Assembly: GCF_022664435.1 (NCBI RefSeq)
Contig: NZ_JAKREU010000001.1
Span: 806,001-870,000, forward strand
Direction: 5' to 3'
DNA from: Sphingomonas panni
Lineage (GTDB): Bacteria; Pseudomonadota; Alphaproteobacteria; Sphingomonadales; Sphingomonadaceae
DNA length: 64,000 nucleotides
This document shows positions 30,771-40,363 of the stretch, in pieces. Made by a program: the position numbers and the translations under genes. The notes below the pieces were generated by a model. The model saw nothing but the letters and a program-made list of their open reading frames with translations, searched no databases and was not told the DNA's origin. The number at the start of each line of letters is the position of its first letter. Position 1 is the first letter of the stretch.

Positions 30771-32543
30771 TTACGCCTCCGCCATCTCCGCCAGCGCCAG
30801 CCAGCGCTCCTCCGCCGCGTCCTTTTCCGCGCGCGCCTTCTCGATCTGCGCGGTCAGCGTGGCGAACCGCTTCGGGTCTTTCGTATAGAGCGCCGGATCG
30901 GCCAGCAGCGCTTCGTCGCGTGCGATCGCTGCCTCCAGCTCCTCGATCCGACCGGGCAGCAGGTCGAGGTCGCGCTGGTCCTTGTAGCTCATCTTGGTCG
31001 ATCTGGGCTTGGGCGGTGCCGCCTCGACCGGCTTCGCGGCCTTGGCCTTCGCCACCGTCCGTTCGCGGCGCTTCGCCACCCAGTCGGCATAGCCGCCCGG
31101 CACGACATCGACATGGCCGCTGCCGTCCAGCCCCAGCGTGACCGTCACCGTCCGGTCGAGAAAGTCGCGGTCGTGGCTGACGATCAGCACGGTGCCGGCA
31201 TAATCGCCGATCACCTCCTGCAACAGATCGAGCGTTTCGAGGTCGAGGTCGTTGGTCGGCTCGTCCAGCACCAGCAGGTTCGACGGCCGCGCAAACTCGC
31301 GCGCCAGCAACAATCGCGACCGCTCGCCACCCGACAGCGTGCCGATCCGCGCCTCGGCGATCGACGGATCGAACAGGAACTCCTTCAGATAGCCATGGAC
31401 ATGCTTCTTGGACCCGTTGACCTCGATCCAGTCGCCGCCATCGGCCAGCACGTCGCGCACCCGCTTTTCCGGTGCCATCAGCTTGCGCTGCTGGTCGATC
31501 ACGATCCCGTCCAGCGTCTGCGCGCGCATGATCTTGCCTGCATCCGGCTCTAGGTCGCCGGTCAGGAGCCGCAGCAGCGTCGTCTTTCCAGCGCCATTGC
31601 CGCCGACGATGCCGATCCGGTCACCGCGCCGCACCCGCAGTGAAAAGTCCTTGAGCACCGTGCGGTCGCCGAATGCCTTGGTCACATGCTCGGCGTCGAT
31701 CACCACCTTGGTCTTGGTGTCGTCCGCCTCGACCTGGATCTTCGCGGTGCCCTGCGGCCCCTGCATCGCCGCGCGCTGCGCCCTGAGTTCGTGCAGCTTT
31801 TCGAGGCGCCCCATGTTGCGCTTGCGCCGCGCGGTGACGCCGCGGTGGAGCCAATGCTCCTCGATCTTGAGCTTCGCGTCCAATCGCTGCGCCGCGCGTT
31901 CCTCTTCGGCGGCGGCCTGCTCCATCCACGCCTCGAACCCGCCAAAGCCGATCTCGGCCCGGCGGATACCGCCGCGATCGAGCCACAGCGTCGACCTGGT
32001 CAAGCGCGTCAGGAAGGTACGGTCGTGGCTGATGACGATGAACGCGCCGTTGAAGCGGTTCAGCCATTCCTCCAGCCATTCGATCGCCGACAGGTCGAGA
32101 TGGTTGGTCGGCTCGTCGAGCAGGAGTACGTCCGGGTTCTCGGCCAGCGCGCGGGCGATCGCCGCCCGCCGCCGCTCGCCGCCCGATGCGGTGGCGGCTT
32201 CGCGGTTCAGGTCGATGCCCAGCTGGTCGGCGATCGCGTCGACTTCGTGTTCCGCCGGCGCGCGGGGGCCGCGCAGCGCGAAGTCGCGCAGCGTCGCATA
32301 GCCGTCGACCTTCGGGTCCTGCTCCAGCAGCACGACATGGGTGCCCGGCACGATCGTCCGCCGGCCTTCGTCCGCATCGATCGATCCGGCGATCAGCTTC
32401 AGCAGCGTCGTCTTGCCCGCCCCGTTGCGCCCGATCAGCGCCAGCCGGTCGCGTGTGCCGACATGGATGTCGAGCCCGCGAAACAACCAGCCATTGCCCT
32501 GGATCAATCCAAGGCCCTCATAGGACAATATCGGTGCAGCCAT
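30771..32543 (-). CDS. uup: ABC-F ATPase, Uup-like
   Basis: The 590-residue soluble protein has two ABC domains. Walker A is GRNGAGKTTLLKL in the first and GGNGAGKTTLLRL in the second; Walker B is LLLDEPTNHLDL and LVLDEPTNDLDL. A linker separates the domains, and the C-terminal part is a charged coiled coil (residues about 530-590), as in Uup. ABC-F proteins act on ribosomes or DNA structures and not in transport. Uup in E. coli affects transposon excision and ribosome assembly. ATG at 32543 fits the domain start (MAAPILSYEGLGL). Confidence 0.92.
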   Translation of the reverse strand: MAAPILSYEGLGLIQGNGWLFRGLDIHVGTRDRLALIGRNGAGKTTLLKLIAGSIDADEGRRTIVPGTHVVLLEQDPKVDGYATLRDFALRGPRAPAEHEVDAIADQLGIDLNREAATASGGERRRAAIARALAENPDVLLLDEPTNHLDLSAIEWLEEWLNRFNGAFIVISHDRTFLTRLTRSTLWLDRGGIRRAEIGFGGFEAWMEQAAAEEERAAQRLDAKLKIEEHWLHRGVTARRKRNMGRLEKLHELRAQRAAMQGPQGTAKIQVEADDTKTKVVIDAEHVTKAFGDRTVLKDFSLRVRRGDRIGIVGGNGAGKTTLLRLLTGDLEPDAGKIMRAQTLDGIVIDQQRKLMAPEKRVRDVLADGGDWIEVNGSKKHVHGYLKEFLFDPSIAEARIGTLSGGERSRLLLAREFARPSNLLVLDEPTNDLDLETLDLLQEVIGDYAGTVLIVSHDRDFLDRTVTVTLGLDGSGHVDVVPGGYADWVAKRRERTVAKAKAAKPVEAAPPKPRSTKMSYKDQRDLDLLPGRIEELEAAIARDEALLADPALYTKDPKRFATLTAQIEKARAEKDAAEERWLALAEMAEA

Positions 32544-32629
32544 GTGTGGCAGGTAAGCCGCAGTCGCGAACGAAGCAAGTTACGCCAGCCTGTCTGCCCT
32601 ATTCACGGGCTGTTCAACGCGTTGCCCCT

Positions 32630-32944
32630 ATGCCACGCCCTATGTCGATGGTCGTTCGGTTCCTTGTGCTGGGATTGCTGGCGGTGTCGGGTAATGCGCA
32701 CGCATTGCCCGACCAGTTGCTGCGCGATCACCAGGCCGCTCGCGCGGCGCGGGACGAGGGTCGCATCCTGCCGATGCGCGAGATCGAACGCCGCGTCCTG
32801 CCGCAGATGCGCGGTGCGCAATATCTCGGCTTCGACTATGATCCCGATCGCGGGATTTACACGCTCAAATTCCTGCGCGATGGGGCGGTCATCTGGGTCG
32901 ATGTCGATGCCCGTACCGGCCAGGTCACCGGCCGCAGCCGTTAA
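32630..32944 (+). CDS. Periplasmic PepSY-domain protein
   Basis: The 104-residue product starts with a signal peptide (hydrophobic FLVLGLLAVSGNAHA) and then a single PepSY-like domain (REIERRVLPQMRGAQYLGFD, VIWVDVDARTGQVTG). Several ATGs are possible (32630, 32642, 32648). It lies 21 bases upstream of a response regulator and sensor kinase. PepSY proteins next to two-component genes are common in alphaproteobacteria and may modulate the sensor in the periplasm (inferred). Confidence 0.8.
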   Translation: MPRPMSMVVRFLVLGLLAVSGNAHALPDQLLRDHQAARAARDEGRILPMREIERRVLPQMRGAQYLGFDYDPDRGIYTLKFLRDGAVIWVDVDARTGQVTGRSR

Positions 32945-32965
32945 ACGAATAGGGGAGAACAGCCG

Positions 32966-33655
32966 ATGCGCGTCCTGATCGTCGAGGACGAACCCAATCT
33001 CGGCCGCCAGCTGCGTGCCACGCTGGAGGGCGCGGGCTATGCCGTCGACCTCGCCACCGATGGTGAGGAGGGGCATTTCCTCGGCTCGACCGAAACCTAT
33101 GACGCGATCATCCTCGATCTCGGCCTGCCCGAAGTCGACGGGCTGACCGTGCTGGACCGCTGGCGCAAGGAGGGGCGCACCGCCCCCGTGCTGGTGCTGA
33201 CCGCCCGCGACAGCTGGTCGGACAAGGTCGCCGGTCTGGACGCCGGTGCCGACGATTATGTCGCGAAGCCCTTCCAGACCGAGGAGCTGATCGCCCGCCT
33301 GCGCGCCCTGATCCGCCGTGCGTCGGGCAATGCCTCGGCCGAGCTGACCGCCGGCGACATCCGCCTCGACACCCGTTCGGGCAAGGTGACCAAGGCTGGC
33401 GAACCGGTGAAGCTGACCGCGCAGGAGTACAAGCTGCTCAGCTACCTCCTCCACCACAAGGGCAAGGTCGTCAGCCGCACCGAGCTGATCGAACATATCT
33501 ACGACCAGGATTTCGACCGCGATTCGAACACGATCGAAGTGTTCGTGACGCGCATCCGCAAGAAGCTGGGCGCCGACGTCATCACGACGATCCGGGGTCT
33601 GGGCTACAGCCTCGACGAACCGGGCGCGCCGAAGCCGGCGGGCGCGGAGGACTGA
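32966..33655 (+). CDS. OmpR/PhoB-family response regulator
   Basis: The 229-residue product has a receiver domain with phosphoacceptor Asp51 (AIILDLGLPEVDG), the switch Thr/Lys (VLTARD, DDYVAKPF), and a winged-helix DNA-binding domain (TAQEYKLLSYLLHHKGKVVS, NTIEVFVTRIRKKLG). A GGGGAG ribosome site precedes the ATG. It is paired with the kinase that starts 11 bases later and preceded by the PepSY gene. The target genes are unknown. Confidence 0.95.
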   Translation: MRVLIVEDEPNLGRQLRATLEGAGYAVDLATDGEEGHFLGSTETYDAIILDLGLPEVDGLTVLDRWRKEGRTAPVLVLTARDSWSDKVAGLDAGADDYVAKPFQTEELIARLRALIRRASGNASAELTAGDIRLDTRSGKVTKAGEPVKLTAQEYKLLSYLLHHKGKVVSRTELIEHIYDQDFDRDSNTIEVFVTRIRKKLGADVITTIRGLGYSLDEPGAPKPAGAED

Positions 33656-33665
33656 AGCGAGCGTC

Positions 33666-35033
33666 ATGGCCGGAAGCATCGATCCTGCCCCGCGCACCTA
33701 TGTCCGGGTGACGGGATCGCTGTCGCGGCGGATGATCCTCGTCGCGGCGCTGTGGATCATGCTGCTGCTGGCCGGCGGCGGCTTCGCGCTCGACCGGGTG
33801 CTGGTGTCGGCGGTGACGCGCAACACCGATGACGGCCTGGAATATCTCCTCAACTCGCTGATCGTGTCGGCCGAGATCGATTCGACCGGCGAGGTGACGT
33901 TCAACCGCCAGCTATCGGATCAGCGCTTCCTCGAACCCTATTCGGGCCTCTATTGGCAGGTCAGCGGGCCGGGGCACGAGACGTGGCCATCACGCTCGCT
34001 GTGGGACCGCAAGCTGCCGGTCGACGGCAAGCGCTATACCGACATCCACATCTACGACGCGCGCCCTTTCCCCGACCAGAAGCTGCGCATCGTCGAACGC
34101 GACCTGACCCTGCCTGGATCGCCCACCGTCTGGCGGTTCCAGGTGGCCGAGTCGCGCGACGTGCTCGACGGGCTGATCGCGGCTCTGCGCAAGACGCTGG
34201 TGCGTTCGTTCGCGCTGCTGGGGCTGGGGCTGATCGTCATGGCGACGCTCCAGACCTGGTATGGGCTGCTCCCCTTGCGTGCCGTGCGCGACGCCATCGC
34301 CCGGCTGCGAGCCGGCCAATCGGCACGGGTCGAAGGGTCGATGCCGGCCGAGGTCGCGCCGCTGGTCGAGGAACTCAACGCGCTGGTCGAACATAACGAC
34401 AAGCAGGCGGAAGAGGCGCGGCGTCACGCCGGAAACCTCGCCCATGCGCTCAAGACCCCGCTGACCGTCATCATGAATGCCTCCGCCGCCGGGCAGGACG
34501 ACCTCGCCGACACCGTCATCCGCGAGGCCCGGACGATGCGGCGGCAGGTCGACCATCACCTCGCCCGTGCCCGCGCGGTCGGGCGGCGCGGATCGGCGCA
34601 CAGCCGCGCCGAGGTATGGGCGTCGGTCGAGGCGGTCGAGCGTGCCGTCGCCCGCCTCTATCCCAATGTCCGCATCGACGTGGACGGCCAGAAGGACCTG
34701 ATCGCCCGGATCGAGCGGCAGGACCTCGACGAAATCCTCGGCAATCTGGTCGAGAACGCCGCCAAATATGGTGGGGGCAGCGTGTTCGTCACCGTGCGTG
34801 CCGATGCCGGCTTCGTCGAACTGCTGGTCGAGGATGACGGGCGCGGCATCCCGGAGGCGGACCGGCTGCGCATCTTCGACCGCGGCGTGCGGCTCGATTC
34901 GGGCAAGCCCGGAACCGGTCTCGGCTTGGCCATCGTCCGCGACGTGGCGGAGATTTACGAAGGTACCGCCTCGCTGGAGGAGAGCGAGGATCTGGGCGGG
35001 CTTCTGGTCCGGCTCAGGCTGCCTGCGGCCTGA
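33666..35033 (+). CDS. Sensor histidine kinase of the PepSY operon
   Basis: The 455-residue product has two membrane segments (residues about 20-42 and 178-198) around a periplasmic domain of about 135 residues. A HAMP-like linker follows. The phosphoacceptor is His260 in NLAHALKTPLTVI. The ATPase has NLVENAAKYGG, VEDDGRGIP and GTGLGLAIVRDVAEIY. The organisation is like PhoQ-type kinases. It follows its regulator by 11 bases. The ligand is unknown. Confidence 0.94.
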   Translation: MAGSIDPAPRTYVRVTGSLSRRMILVAALWIMLLLAGGGFALDRVLVSAVTRNTDDGLEYLLNSLIVSAEIDSTGEVTFNRQLSDQRFLEPYSGLYWQVSGPGHETWPSRSLWDRKLPVDGKRYTDIHIYDARPFPDQKLRIVERDLTLPGSPTVWRFQVAESRDVLDGLIAALRKTLVRSFALLGLGLIVMATLQTWYGLLPLRAVRDAIARLRAGQSARVEGSMPAEVAPLVEELNALVEHNDKQAEEARRHAGNLAHALKTPLTVIMNASAAGQDDLADTVIREARTMRRQVDHHLARARAVGRRGSAHSRAEVWASVEAVERAVARLYPNVRIDVDGQKDLIARIERQDLDEILGNLVENAAKYGGGSVFVTVRADAGFVELLVEDDGRGIPEADRLRIFDRGVRLDSGKPGTGLGLAIVRDVAEIYEGTASLEESEDLGGLLVRLRLPAA

Positions 35034-35063
35034 ATAGAGAATCCGTTCCAACCCTCACCGTTC

Positions 35064-35160
35064 GGTTCGAGCAGCTTCGAGCTTGTCGAGAAGCGTCCGT
35101 CGAGAACGCGGTTGTTTGAGGCACCCCCTTCTCGACTACGGTTCTCGACAGGCTCGAACC
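35064..35160. repeat. GTTCGAGCCTGTCGAGAAC-type inverted repeat
   Basis: Left arm GGTTCGAGCAGCTTCGAGCT and following (35064-35095) faces a right arm CTTCTCGACTACGGTTCTCG and following (about 35128-35160). The motif GTTCTCGACAGGCTCGAAC is a common sphingomonad repeat. The arms meet imperfectly; it fills the gap between the converging kinase and oxidoreductase genes. Confidence 0.7.
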
Positions 35161-35213
35161 TCCGCTCGAAGCAAACGGGGGGCGGGTCGGGGGAGCGCGG
35201 GAAGAGAGGGAGC

Positions 35214-36200
35214 CTACAACCCCCGCATCGCCGCCGCCGCGATCGACGCGCTCCGCTTGCGCGCTTCCGGATCGAACATCGCACCGGTGACGATCACCTC
35301 GTTGACCTGTGTCCGCTCGATGAACTTCGCCAATCCCGCCCGCACCGCCTCCGGTCCGCCGATCGCCGAACATTCCAGCACATGGTCGAGGATCGCATTG
35401 CCCTGCGCACCAATCTGCGAGCGATAGCCCGCGACCGGCGGCGGCAGTTCGATCGGCTGGCCGGTGCGGATTGCGACGAACATCTGTTCGGTCGAACTCG
35501 CCAGCAGCCGCGCCTCCTCGTCGGTATCTGCCGCCAGCACGTTGAACGCCGCCGCCGCATAGGGCTTGTCGAGCACCGCAGAGGGCGTGAAGTTGCGCCG
35601 ATATATCTCCAGCGCCTGATCCAGTGCCGCCGGTGCGAAGTGCGAGGCGAAGGCATAGGGCAGACCCAGCATCGCCGCCAGTTGCGCGCCGAACAGCGAC
35701 GATCCGAGAATCCACAGGTCGACCTTCGCGCCCGCACCCGGCACCGCACGGATGCCGGTGCGGCCGTCGTCCGCAAAATAGCTTTGCAGCTCGACCACAT
35801 CCTGCGGGAACGCGTTGGGATCGCTGTCCAGCGTCCGGCGCATCGCGCGGGCGACGATCTGGTCCGATCCCGGTGCGCGACCCAGCCCCAAGTCGATCCG
35901 CCCGGGAAAGAGCGCGTCGAGCGTCCCGAACTGTTCCGCGACGCTGAGCGGCGCATGGTTGGGCAGCATGATGCCACCGGCCCCGACGCGCATGGTCTTC
36001 GTCGCAGCGGCGATATGGCCGATCACGACGGCGGTCGCGGCGCTGGCGATGCCCGGCATCCCATGATGCTCGGCCACCCAATAACGGTGAAATCCCTCTG
36101 CCTCGGCATAAGCGGCAAGGTCGGCGGCGGCGGCCAGCGCGTCGGCGGGGGTGCTCCCCTGCCGGACGGGGACGAGATCGAGCATAGAATAGCGGGTCAT
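35214..36200 (-). CDS. LLM-class flavin-dependent oxidoreductase
   Basis: The 328-residue product is a luciferase-like monooxygenase. It has [55 protein letters not shown] and [19 protein letters not shown], all matching family signatures for reduced-flavin binding. ATG at 36200 gives [12 protein letters not shown], the usual start. It is the last of a run of minus-strand genes (galE to here). The substrate is unknown. Confidence 0.92.
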   Translation of the reverse strand: MTRYSMLDLVPVRQGSTPADALAAAADLAAYAEAEGFHRYWVAEHHGMPGIASAATAVVIGHIAAATKTMRVGAGGIMLPNHAPLSVAEQFGTLDALFPGRIDLGLGRAPGSDQIVARAMRRTLDSDPNAFPQDVVELQSYFADDGRTGIRAVPGAGAKVDLWILGSSLFGAQLAAMLGLPYAFASHFAPAALDQALEIYRRNFTPSAVLDKPYAAAAFNVLAADTDEEARLLASSTEQMFVAIRTGQPIELPPPVAGYRSQIGAQGNAILDHVLECSAIGGPEAVRAGLAKFIERTQVNEVIVTGAMFDPEARKRSASIAAAAMRGL

Positions 36201-36266
36201 GGGTAAGAGATGGGGGTCAGGTTGCGAATTGCCACCCAATCGCGCTTGCCCGCCCCCAAGCCCCGC

Positions 36267-37055
36267 TTACAGCAGCAGCTCGCCCTGCATCACGGTGACA
36301 CACTGCCCGCCCAGCACCGCGCGCTCCCCCGCCAGCGTACAGGTCAGATATCCGCCCCGCACGCTTGCCTGAAACGCGGTGAAGCGATCGCGGTCAAGAC
36401 GTTCGGTCCAGAAGGGGGTGAGCGCGGCATGGGCCGATCCGGTCACCGGGTCCTCGTCCACGCCCCAGGCGGGCACGAACACGCGGCTGACCACATCGGC
36501 GACATCGCCGGGCGCGGTGACGATCGCCATGACGTGACACGCCGACAGCGCCGCCATGTCGGGCGTGCAGCCGCGCACCGCATCGGCATCGGGCAACAGG
36601 ATGATGCTGGTCTCCTGCGCGCCCGCGACGCTGGCGAACACCTCCCCGTCGCAGCCGAGCGCGGCCAGCAGGGCGGCATCCGGTGCGGGGGCGACCCGCG
36701 TTACCGGCAGGTCGAGCGTGTAGCCACCGCCGTCCCGCCGCACGACCAGCACGCCCGCCTTGCGCGTGGCGAAGCGCACCGTGTCGCGCTCCCCTATCAG
36801 TACATGGCCGCTCGCCAGCGTCGCATGGCCGCACATCGCGATCTCGACGGTCGGCGTGAACCAGCGCAATTCATAGTCGGCTATCTCGCTGTCGACCTGC
36901 ACCGCAAACGCGGTTTCCGACAGGTTATGCTCCAGCGCGATCGACTGGAGCAGCGCGTCGTCGGGCCATGCATCCAACAGCATCACCGCCGCCGGATTGC
37001 CAGCGAACGGCCGGTCGGTGAACGCGTCGACGACGGTGAAGGGCAGCGCCGTCAC
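36267..37055 (-). CDS. PhzF-family isomerase
   Basis: The 262-residue product has the PhzF fold signatures: FTVVDAFTDRPFAGNPAAVM near the N terminus, NLSETAFAV with the catalytic-type Glu, EIAMCGHATLAS, and the late motif VDEDPVTGSAHAALTPFW. In phenazine producers PhzF isomerises a hydroxyanthranilate intermediate. No other phenazine gene is here, so this is probably a general family member of unknown substrate. Its start overlaps the stop of the cation efflux gene by four bases. Confidence 0.92.
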   Translation of the reverse strand: MTALPFTVVDAFTDRPFAGNPAAVMLLDAWPDDALLQSIALEHNLSETAFAVQVDSEIADYELRWFTPTVEIAMCGHATLASGHVLIGERDTVRFATRKAGVLVVRRDGGGYTLDLPVTRVAPAPDAALLAALGCDGEVFASVAGAQETSIILLPDADAVRGCTPDMAALSACHVMAIVTAPGDVADVVSRVFVPAWGVDEDPVTGSAHAALTPFWTERLDRDRFTAFQASVRGGYLTCTLAGERAVLGGQCVTVMQGELLL

Positions 37056-38008
37056 AGGCTGCCGACGCGCTTGCCGAACCAGTGCGGGGTCACGTCGGCT
37101 TCGACCAGCGGATTGTCGGTGTCGACATGGCCTTCGGGATCAAGGTGGATCAGCACCTCGACCTTGGGGAAGGCCTGGCGCAGCGCACGCTCGACCCCCT
37201 CCACCACGTCATGTGCCTCGGCGACGGTCATGTCGCGGGCGACCTCCATATGGAATTGTGCGAAGTCGTGGCTGCCCGAGCGGCGGGTGCGGAAGTCGTG
37301 GATGCCGCGCAACCCGTCCTGCCGGGCGGCCACGTCGAGAAATGCCTGGCGCTCGTCCTCGGGCCATTCCTTGTCCATCAGCTGGTCGATCGCCTGGCTC
37401 GACGCCTGGAACGCACCCCAACCCAGCCACAGCGCGATCAGGATGCCCATCACCGGGTCGGCCCCGCGAATGCCGAAGAGCTGGTCGAGGACCATCGCGA
37501 CGATGACGGCGAGGTTGAGCAGCAGATCGCTTTGGTAATGGACATTGTCCGCACGGATCGCGACCGATCCGGTGCGGTCGATGATCGATTTCTGATAGGC
37601 CAGCAGCGCGAAGGTCGCGAGGATCGCGATCACCGACACGCCGATGCCGAATTCGACGTCCTGCGTCTCGCCCGGCGCACCGAACGCGGCGATCGCGCGC
37701 CATGCGATGCCCGCTGCCGATGCGGTGATGAGCATGACCTGGAACAGCGCCGCCAGCGCCTCCGCCTTGCCATGGCCGAAGCGATGGTCATGGTCGGCAG
37801 GCGTCGCCGCCAGACGCACGCCGTACAGCGTTACGAGGCTGGCGAGCAGGTCGAGCGCGGTGTCGGCCAGGCTGCCGAGCATCGCGACCGACCCGGTATG
37901 CCACGCGGCAAACCCCTTCAGCCCCAGCAGGAACAGCGCCATCGTCACCGACGCCATGGCGGCGCGCGTGGCGAGCGGGATGATCCGCTTGCGTTCGGTC
38001 TCGGTCAC
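37052..38008 (-). CDS. Cation diffusion facilitator (FieF-like)
   Basis: The 318-residue product has six hydrophobic segments in the first two thirds and a cytoplasmic C-terminal domain. Metal-site signatures are SLADTALDLLASL in TM2 and DNVHYQSDLLLN in TM5, with a DHDHRFGHGKAEA loop. The C-terminal part includes DFRTRRSGSHDFAQFHMEV and LIHLDPEGHVD. It should export Zn, Fe or a similar divalent ion using the proton gradient. The stop overlaps phzF-like and the start overlaps the pdxH stop, four bases each, so the three are coupled. Confidence 0.92.
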   Translation of the reverse strand: MTETERKRIIPLATRAAMASVTMALFLLGLKGFAAWHTGSVAMLGSLADTALDLLASLVTLYGVRLAATPADHDHRFGHGKAEALAALFQVMLITASAAGIAWRAIAAFGAPGETQDVEFGIGVSVIAILATFALLAYQKSIIDRTGSVAIRADNVHYQSDLLLNLAVIVAMVLDQLFGIRGADPVMGILIALWLGWGAFQASSQAIDQLMDKEWPEDERQAFLDVAARQDGLRGIHDFRTRRSGSHDFAQFHMEVARDMTVAEAHDVVEGVERALRQAFPKVEVLIHLDPEGHVDTDNPLVEADVTPHWFGKRVGSL

Positions 38009-38583
38009 GGGAACAGTAGCCCTTCGCGCCAGCCACCTTGCGCATCGGGGGTGAACACGCGACGTTCGTGCAGCCGGTGCGCCCGGTCCTGCCAGAATTC
38101 GATGACCTTGGGCGTGACGCGATATCCGCCCCAGAAAGGCGGGCGGGGCACGTCCTGCCCCTCGAACCGCGCCTGCACCTCGGCGAAGCGCGCCTCGAAG
38201 GTTTCACGCGAATCGAGCGGACGCGATTGGTCGGACGCCCAGGCACCCAGCTGCGAATCACGGCTGCGCGAGGCGAAATAGCTGTCGGATTCGGCATCGG
38301 AGGCGAGGGTCACCGGCCCTTCGATCCGAATCTGCCGGCGCAGCGACTTCCAGTGGAACAGCAGCGCGGCATGGGGATTGGCGGCCAGCTCGGCGGCCTT
38401 GCGCCCTTCGCGATTGGTGTAGAACACGAACCCGTCGCGGCCATGGCCCTTGAGCAGCACCATTCGCACCGACGGTCGCCCATCGGCATCGGCGGTGGCC
38501 AGCGCCATGGCGTTGGGATCGTTCGGCTCGCTCTCGCGCGCTTCGGCGAACCATTGGTCGAACAGGTCGAAAGGGTCGGTCAT
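38005..38583 (-). CDS. pdxH: Pyridoxamine 5'-phosphate oxidase
   Basis: PdxH uses FMN to oxidise pyridoxine or pyridoxamine phosphate to pyridoxal phosphate. The 192-residue product has DPNAMALATADADGRPSVRM, VLLKGHGRDGFVFYTN, RQIRIEGPV, SRSRDSQLGAWAS and the C-terminal RLHERRVF. ATG at 38583 was chosen; a GTG nine bases earlier is less likely. It lies 69 bases downstream of galE and is coupled to the cation efflux gene. Confidence 0.96.
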   Translation of the reverse strand: MTDPFDLFDQWFAEARESEPNDPNAMALATADADGRPSVRMVLLKGHGRDGFVFYTNREGRKAAELAANPHAALLFHWKSLRRQIRIEGPVTLASDAESDSYFASRSRDSQLGAWASDQSRPLDSRETFEARFAEVQARFEGQDVPRPPFWGGYRVTPKVIEFWQDRAHRLHERRVFTPDAQGGWREGLLFP

Positions 38584-38652
38584 CGGCCGCACATAGCCGC
38601 TTTCCCGCGCGATTTCACCCTGTGACTAGGGGCAGCGATGCACCATGCCGGA

Positions 38653-39648
38653 TCAACCCGCGCTGCGTTCCGCCAGCTTGCGCTCCCATGCCAGCGCGTC
38701 GCGCACGATCTGGTCGAGATCGGCGTGCTGCGGCCGCCAGGGCAGGGTGGCGAGGATCGTGCCGTTGTCGGCGACCAGCGCGTCGGGATCGCCTGCACGA
38801 CGCCCTTCCAGACGGCGATCGATCGTCATGTTGGTCACGCGGTCGACGGCGTCGAGGACCTCCAGCACCGAGTAACCACGACCATAGCCGGCGTTCATCG
38901 TATGGCTTTTCGCCGGATCGGCCATCAGCAGGTTCAGCGCATGGACGTGCGCATCGGCCAGGTCGCTGACATGGATATAGTCGCGCACCCCGGTCCCATC
39001 GGGCGTCGCGAAATCGGTGCCATAGACGCCGACGTGACTGCGCTTGCCCGTCGCCGCCTCGACCGCGACCTTGATCAGGTGGGTGGCACCCGCCGTCGAC
39101 TGGCCGCTGCGTCCCTGCGGATCGGCTCCGGCGACGTTGAAGTAACGCAGCGCCGCATAGTTGATCGGATGCGCGGCGGCGACATCGGCCAGCATGATCT
39201 CGGTCATCAGCTTCGACATGCCATACGGGTTGATCGGCTGCTTCGGGCTGTCCTCGCGCACCGGCACGACCTCCGGAATGCCATAGGTCGCAGCGGTCGA
39301 GGAGAAGATGAAATGCTTCACGCCCTCGGCGACCGCATTTTCGATCAGGCTGCGCGAGGCGGCGGTGTTGTTGCGGTAATATTTGAGCGGGTTCTCGACC
39401 GATTCGGGCACCACGACCGATCCGGCGAAGTGCAGGATGGCGTGGACGTCATGGTCGCGCAGCGCCGCGCGCACCGCCATGTCGTCGCTGATATCGGCCA
39501 CGACCAGCGCGGCGCGCGGATCGACCGCCCAGTCGAAGCCGGTCACCAGATTGTCGATGACGACGACATCATGGCCGGCGTCGAGCAGCGCCAGCACCGC
39601 ATGGCTGCCGATATAGCCCGCACCACCCGTGACCAGAACCTTGCCCAT
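38653..39648 (-). CDS. galE: UDP-glucose 4-epimerase
   Basis: This short-chain dehydrogenase interconverts UDP-glucose and UDP-galactose for polysaccharide synthesis. The 331-residue product begins with the NAD motif [11 protein letters not shown]. It has the catalytic Ser/Thr region SSTAATYG and the Tyr/Lys pair in NPYGMSK, followed by [10 protein letters not shown] and [14 protein letters not shown]. It heads the minus-strand run. The link to the exopolysaccharide locus at 22.8 kb is functional inference only. Confidence 0.95.
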   Translation of the reverse strand: MGKVLVTGGAGYIGSHAVLALLDAGHDVVVIDNLVTGFDWAVDPRAALVVADISDDMAVRAALRDHDVHAILHFAGSVVVPESVENPLKYYRNNTAASRSLIENAVAEGVKHFIFSSTAATYGIPEVVPVREDSPKQPINPYGMSKLMTEIMLADVAAAHPINYAALRYFNVAGADPQGRSGQSTAGATHLIKVAVEAATGKRSHVGVYGTDFATPDGTGVRDYIHVSDLADAHVHALNLLMADPAKSHTMNAGYGRGYSVLEVLDAVDRVTNMTIDRRLEGRRAGDPDALVADNGTILATLPWRPQHADLDQIVRDALAWERKLAERSAG

Positions 39649-39712
39649 TACCGTACCCCCGATTGCGTCGCCGCCATGCGCGCCTATCTCTGCGACCGAA
39701 GGAGATTACGCA

Positions 39713-40255
39713 ATGGCTACCGAACAGGCGACCTTCGCCGGCGGATGTTTCTGGTGCACCGAGGCGGTGTTTCGCGACGTGATCGGCGTCGAGCAGGTCG
39801 AAAGCGGCTATATCGGCGGTACGGTCGAACATCCGACCTACAAGCAGGTGTGCGGTGGCGACACCGGCCATGCGGAGGCGATCCGCATCACCTATGATCC
39901 GGCGGTGATCGGCTATGACGATATGCTCGACATCTTCTTTGCGACGCATGATCCGACGCAACTGAACCGGCAGGGCAACGATATCGGAACCCAGTATCGC
40001 TCTGCGATCTTTCCGCATTCGCCCGAACAGGAAGCGGCGGCGCGAGCCGGGATCGAGCGTGCGGGCGAGGGGCGTGGCAAGATCGTGACGACGATCGAAC
40101 CGCTCGCCACCTGGTATCCGGCCGAGGATTATCACCAGGAATATTGGGACGGCGAAGGTCAGCGGAACCCCTATTGCATGGCGGTGATTCCGCCCAAGCT
40201 GCAGAAGCTGCGCAAAAGCTTCGCGGCGCGCAGCCGGGCAGCCGAATCGGCCTGA
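39713..40255 (+). CDS. msrA: Peptide methionine-S-sulfoxide reductase
   Basis: MsrA repairs oxidised methionine (S form) in proteins. The 180-residue product has the catalytic [11 protein letters not shown] at residues 10-20 (Cys12), [27 protein letters not shown] and the late [16 protein letters not shown] lies 8 bases before the ATG at 39713; the longer upstream frame overlaps the galE start region and is not used. It is divergent from galE. Confidence 0.96.
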   Translation: MATEQATFAGGCFWCTEAVFRDVIGVEQVESGYIGGTVEHPTYKQVCGGDTGHAEAIRITYDPAVIGYDDMLDIFFATHDPTQLNRQGNDIGTQYRSAIFPHSPEQEAAARAGIERAGEGRGKIVTTIEPLATWYPAEDYHQEYWDGEGQRNPYCMAVIPPKLQKLRKSFAARSRAAESA

Positions 40256-40278
40256 ACCGGCAAGCGGTAGGAACATAG

Positions 40279-40310
40279 CAAGGGGCGTGCCAACCATGGC
40301 GCGCCCCTTG
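40279..40310. terminator. Hairpin after msrA
   Basis: CAAGGGGCG and CGCCCCTTG flank GCCA-ACCA-TGGC, giving a stem of about 13 base pairs with single-base bulges. It lies 24 bases past the msrA stop but has almost no T-tract, so termination is only likely. Confidence 0.5.
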
Positions 40311-40363
40311 TGCCATGATCGGGAAATTGCTATTCGCATCATGGCCATAGGGGCGGGGCAGAC

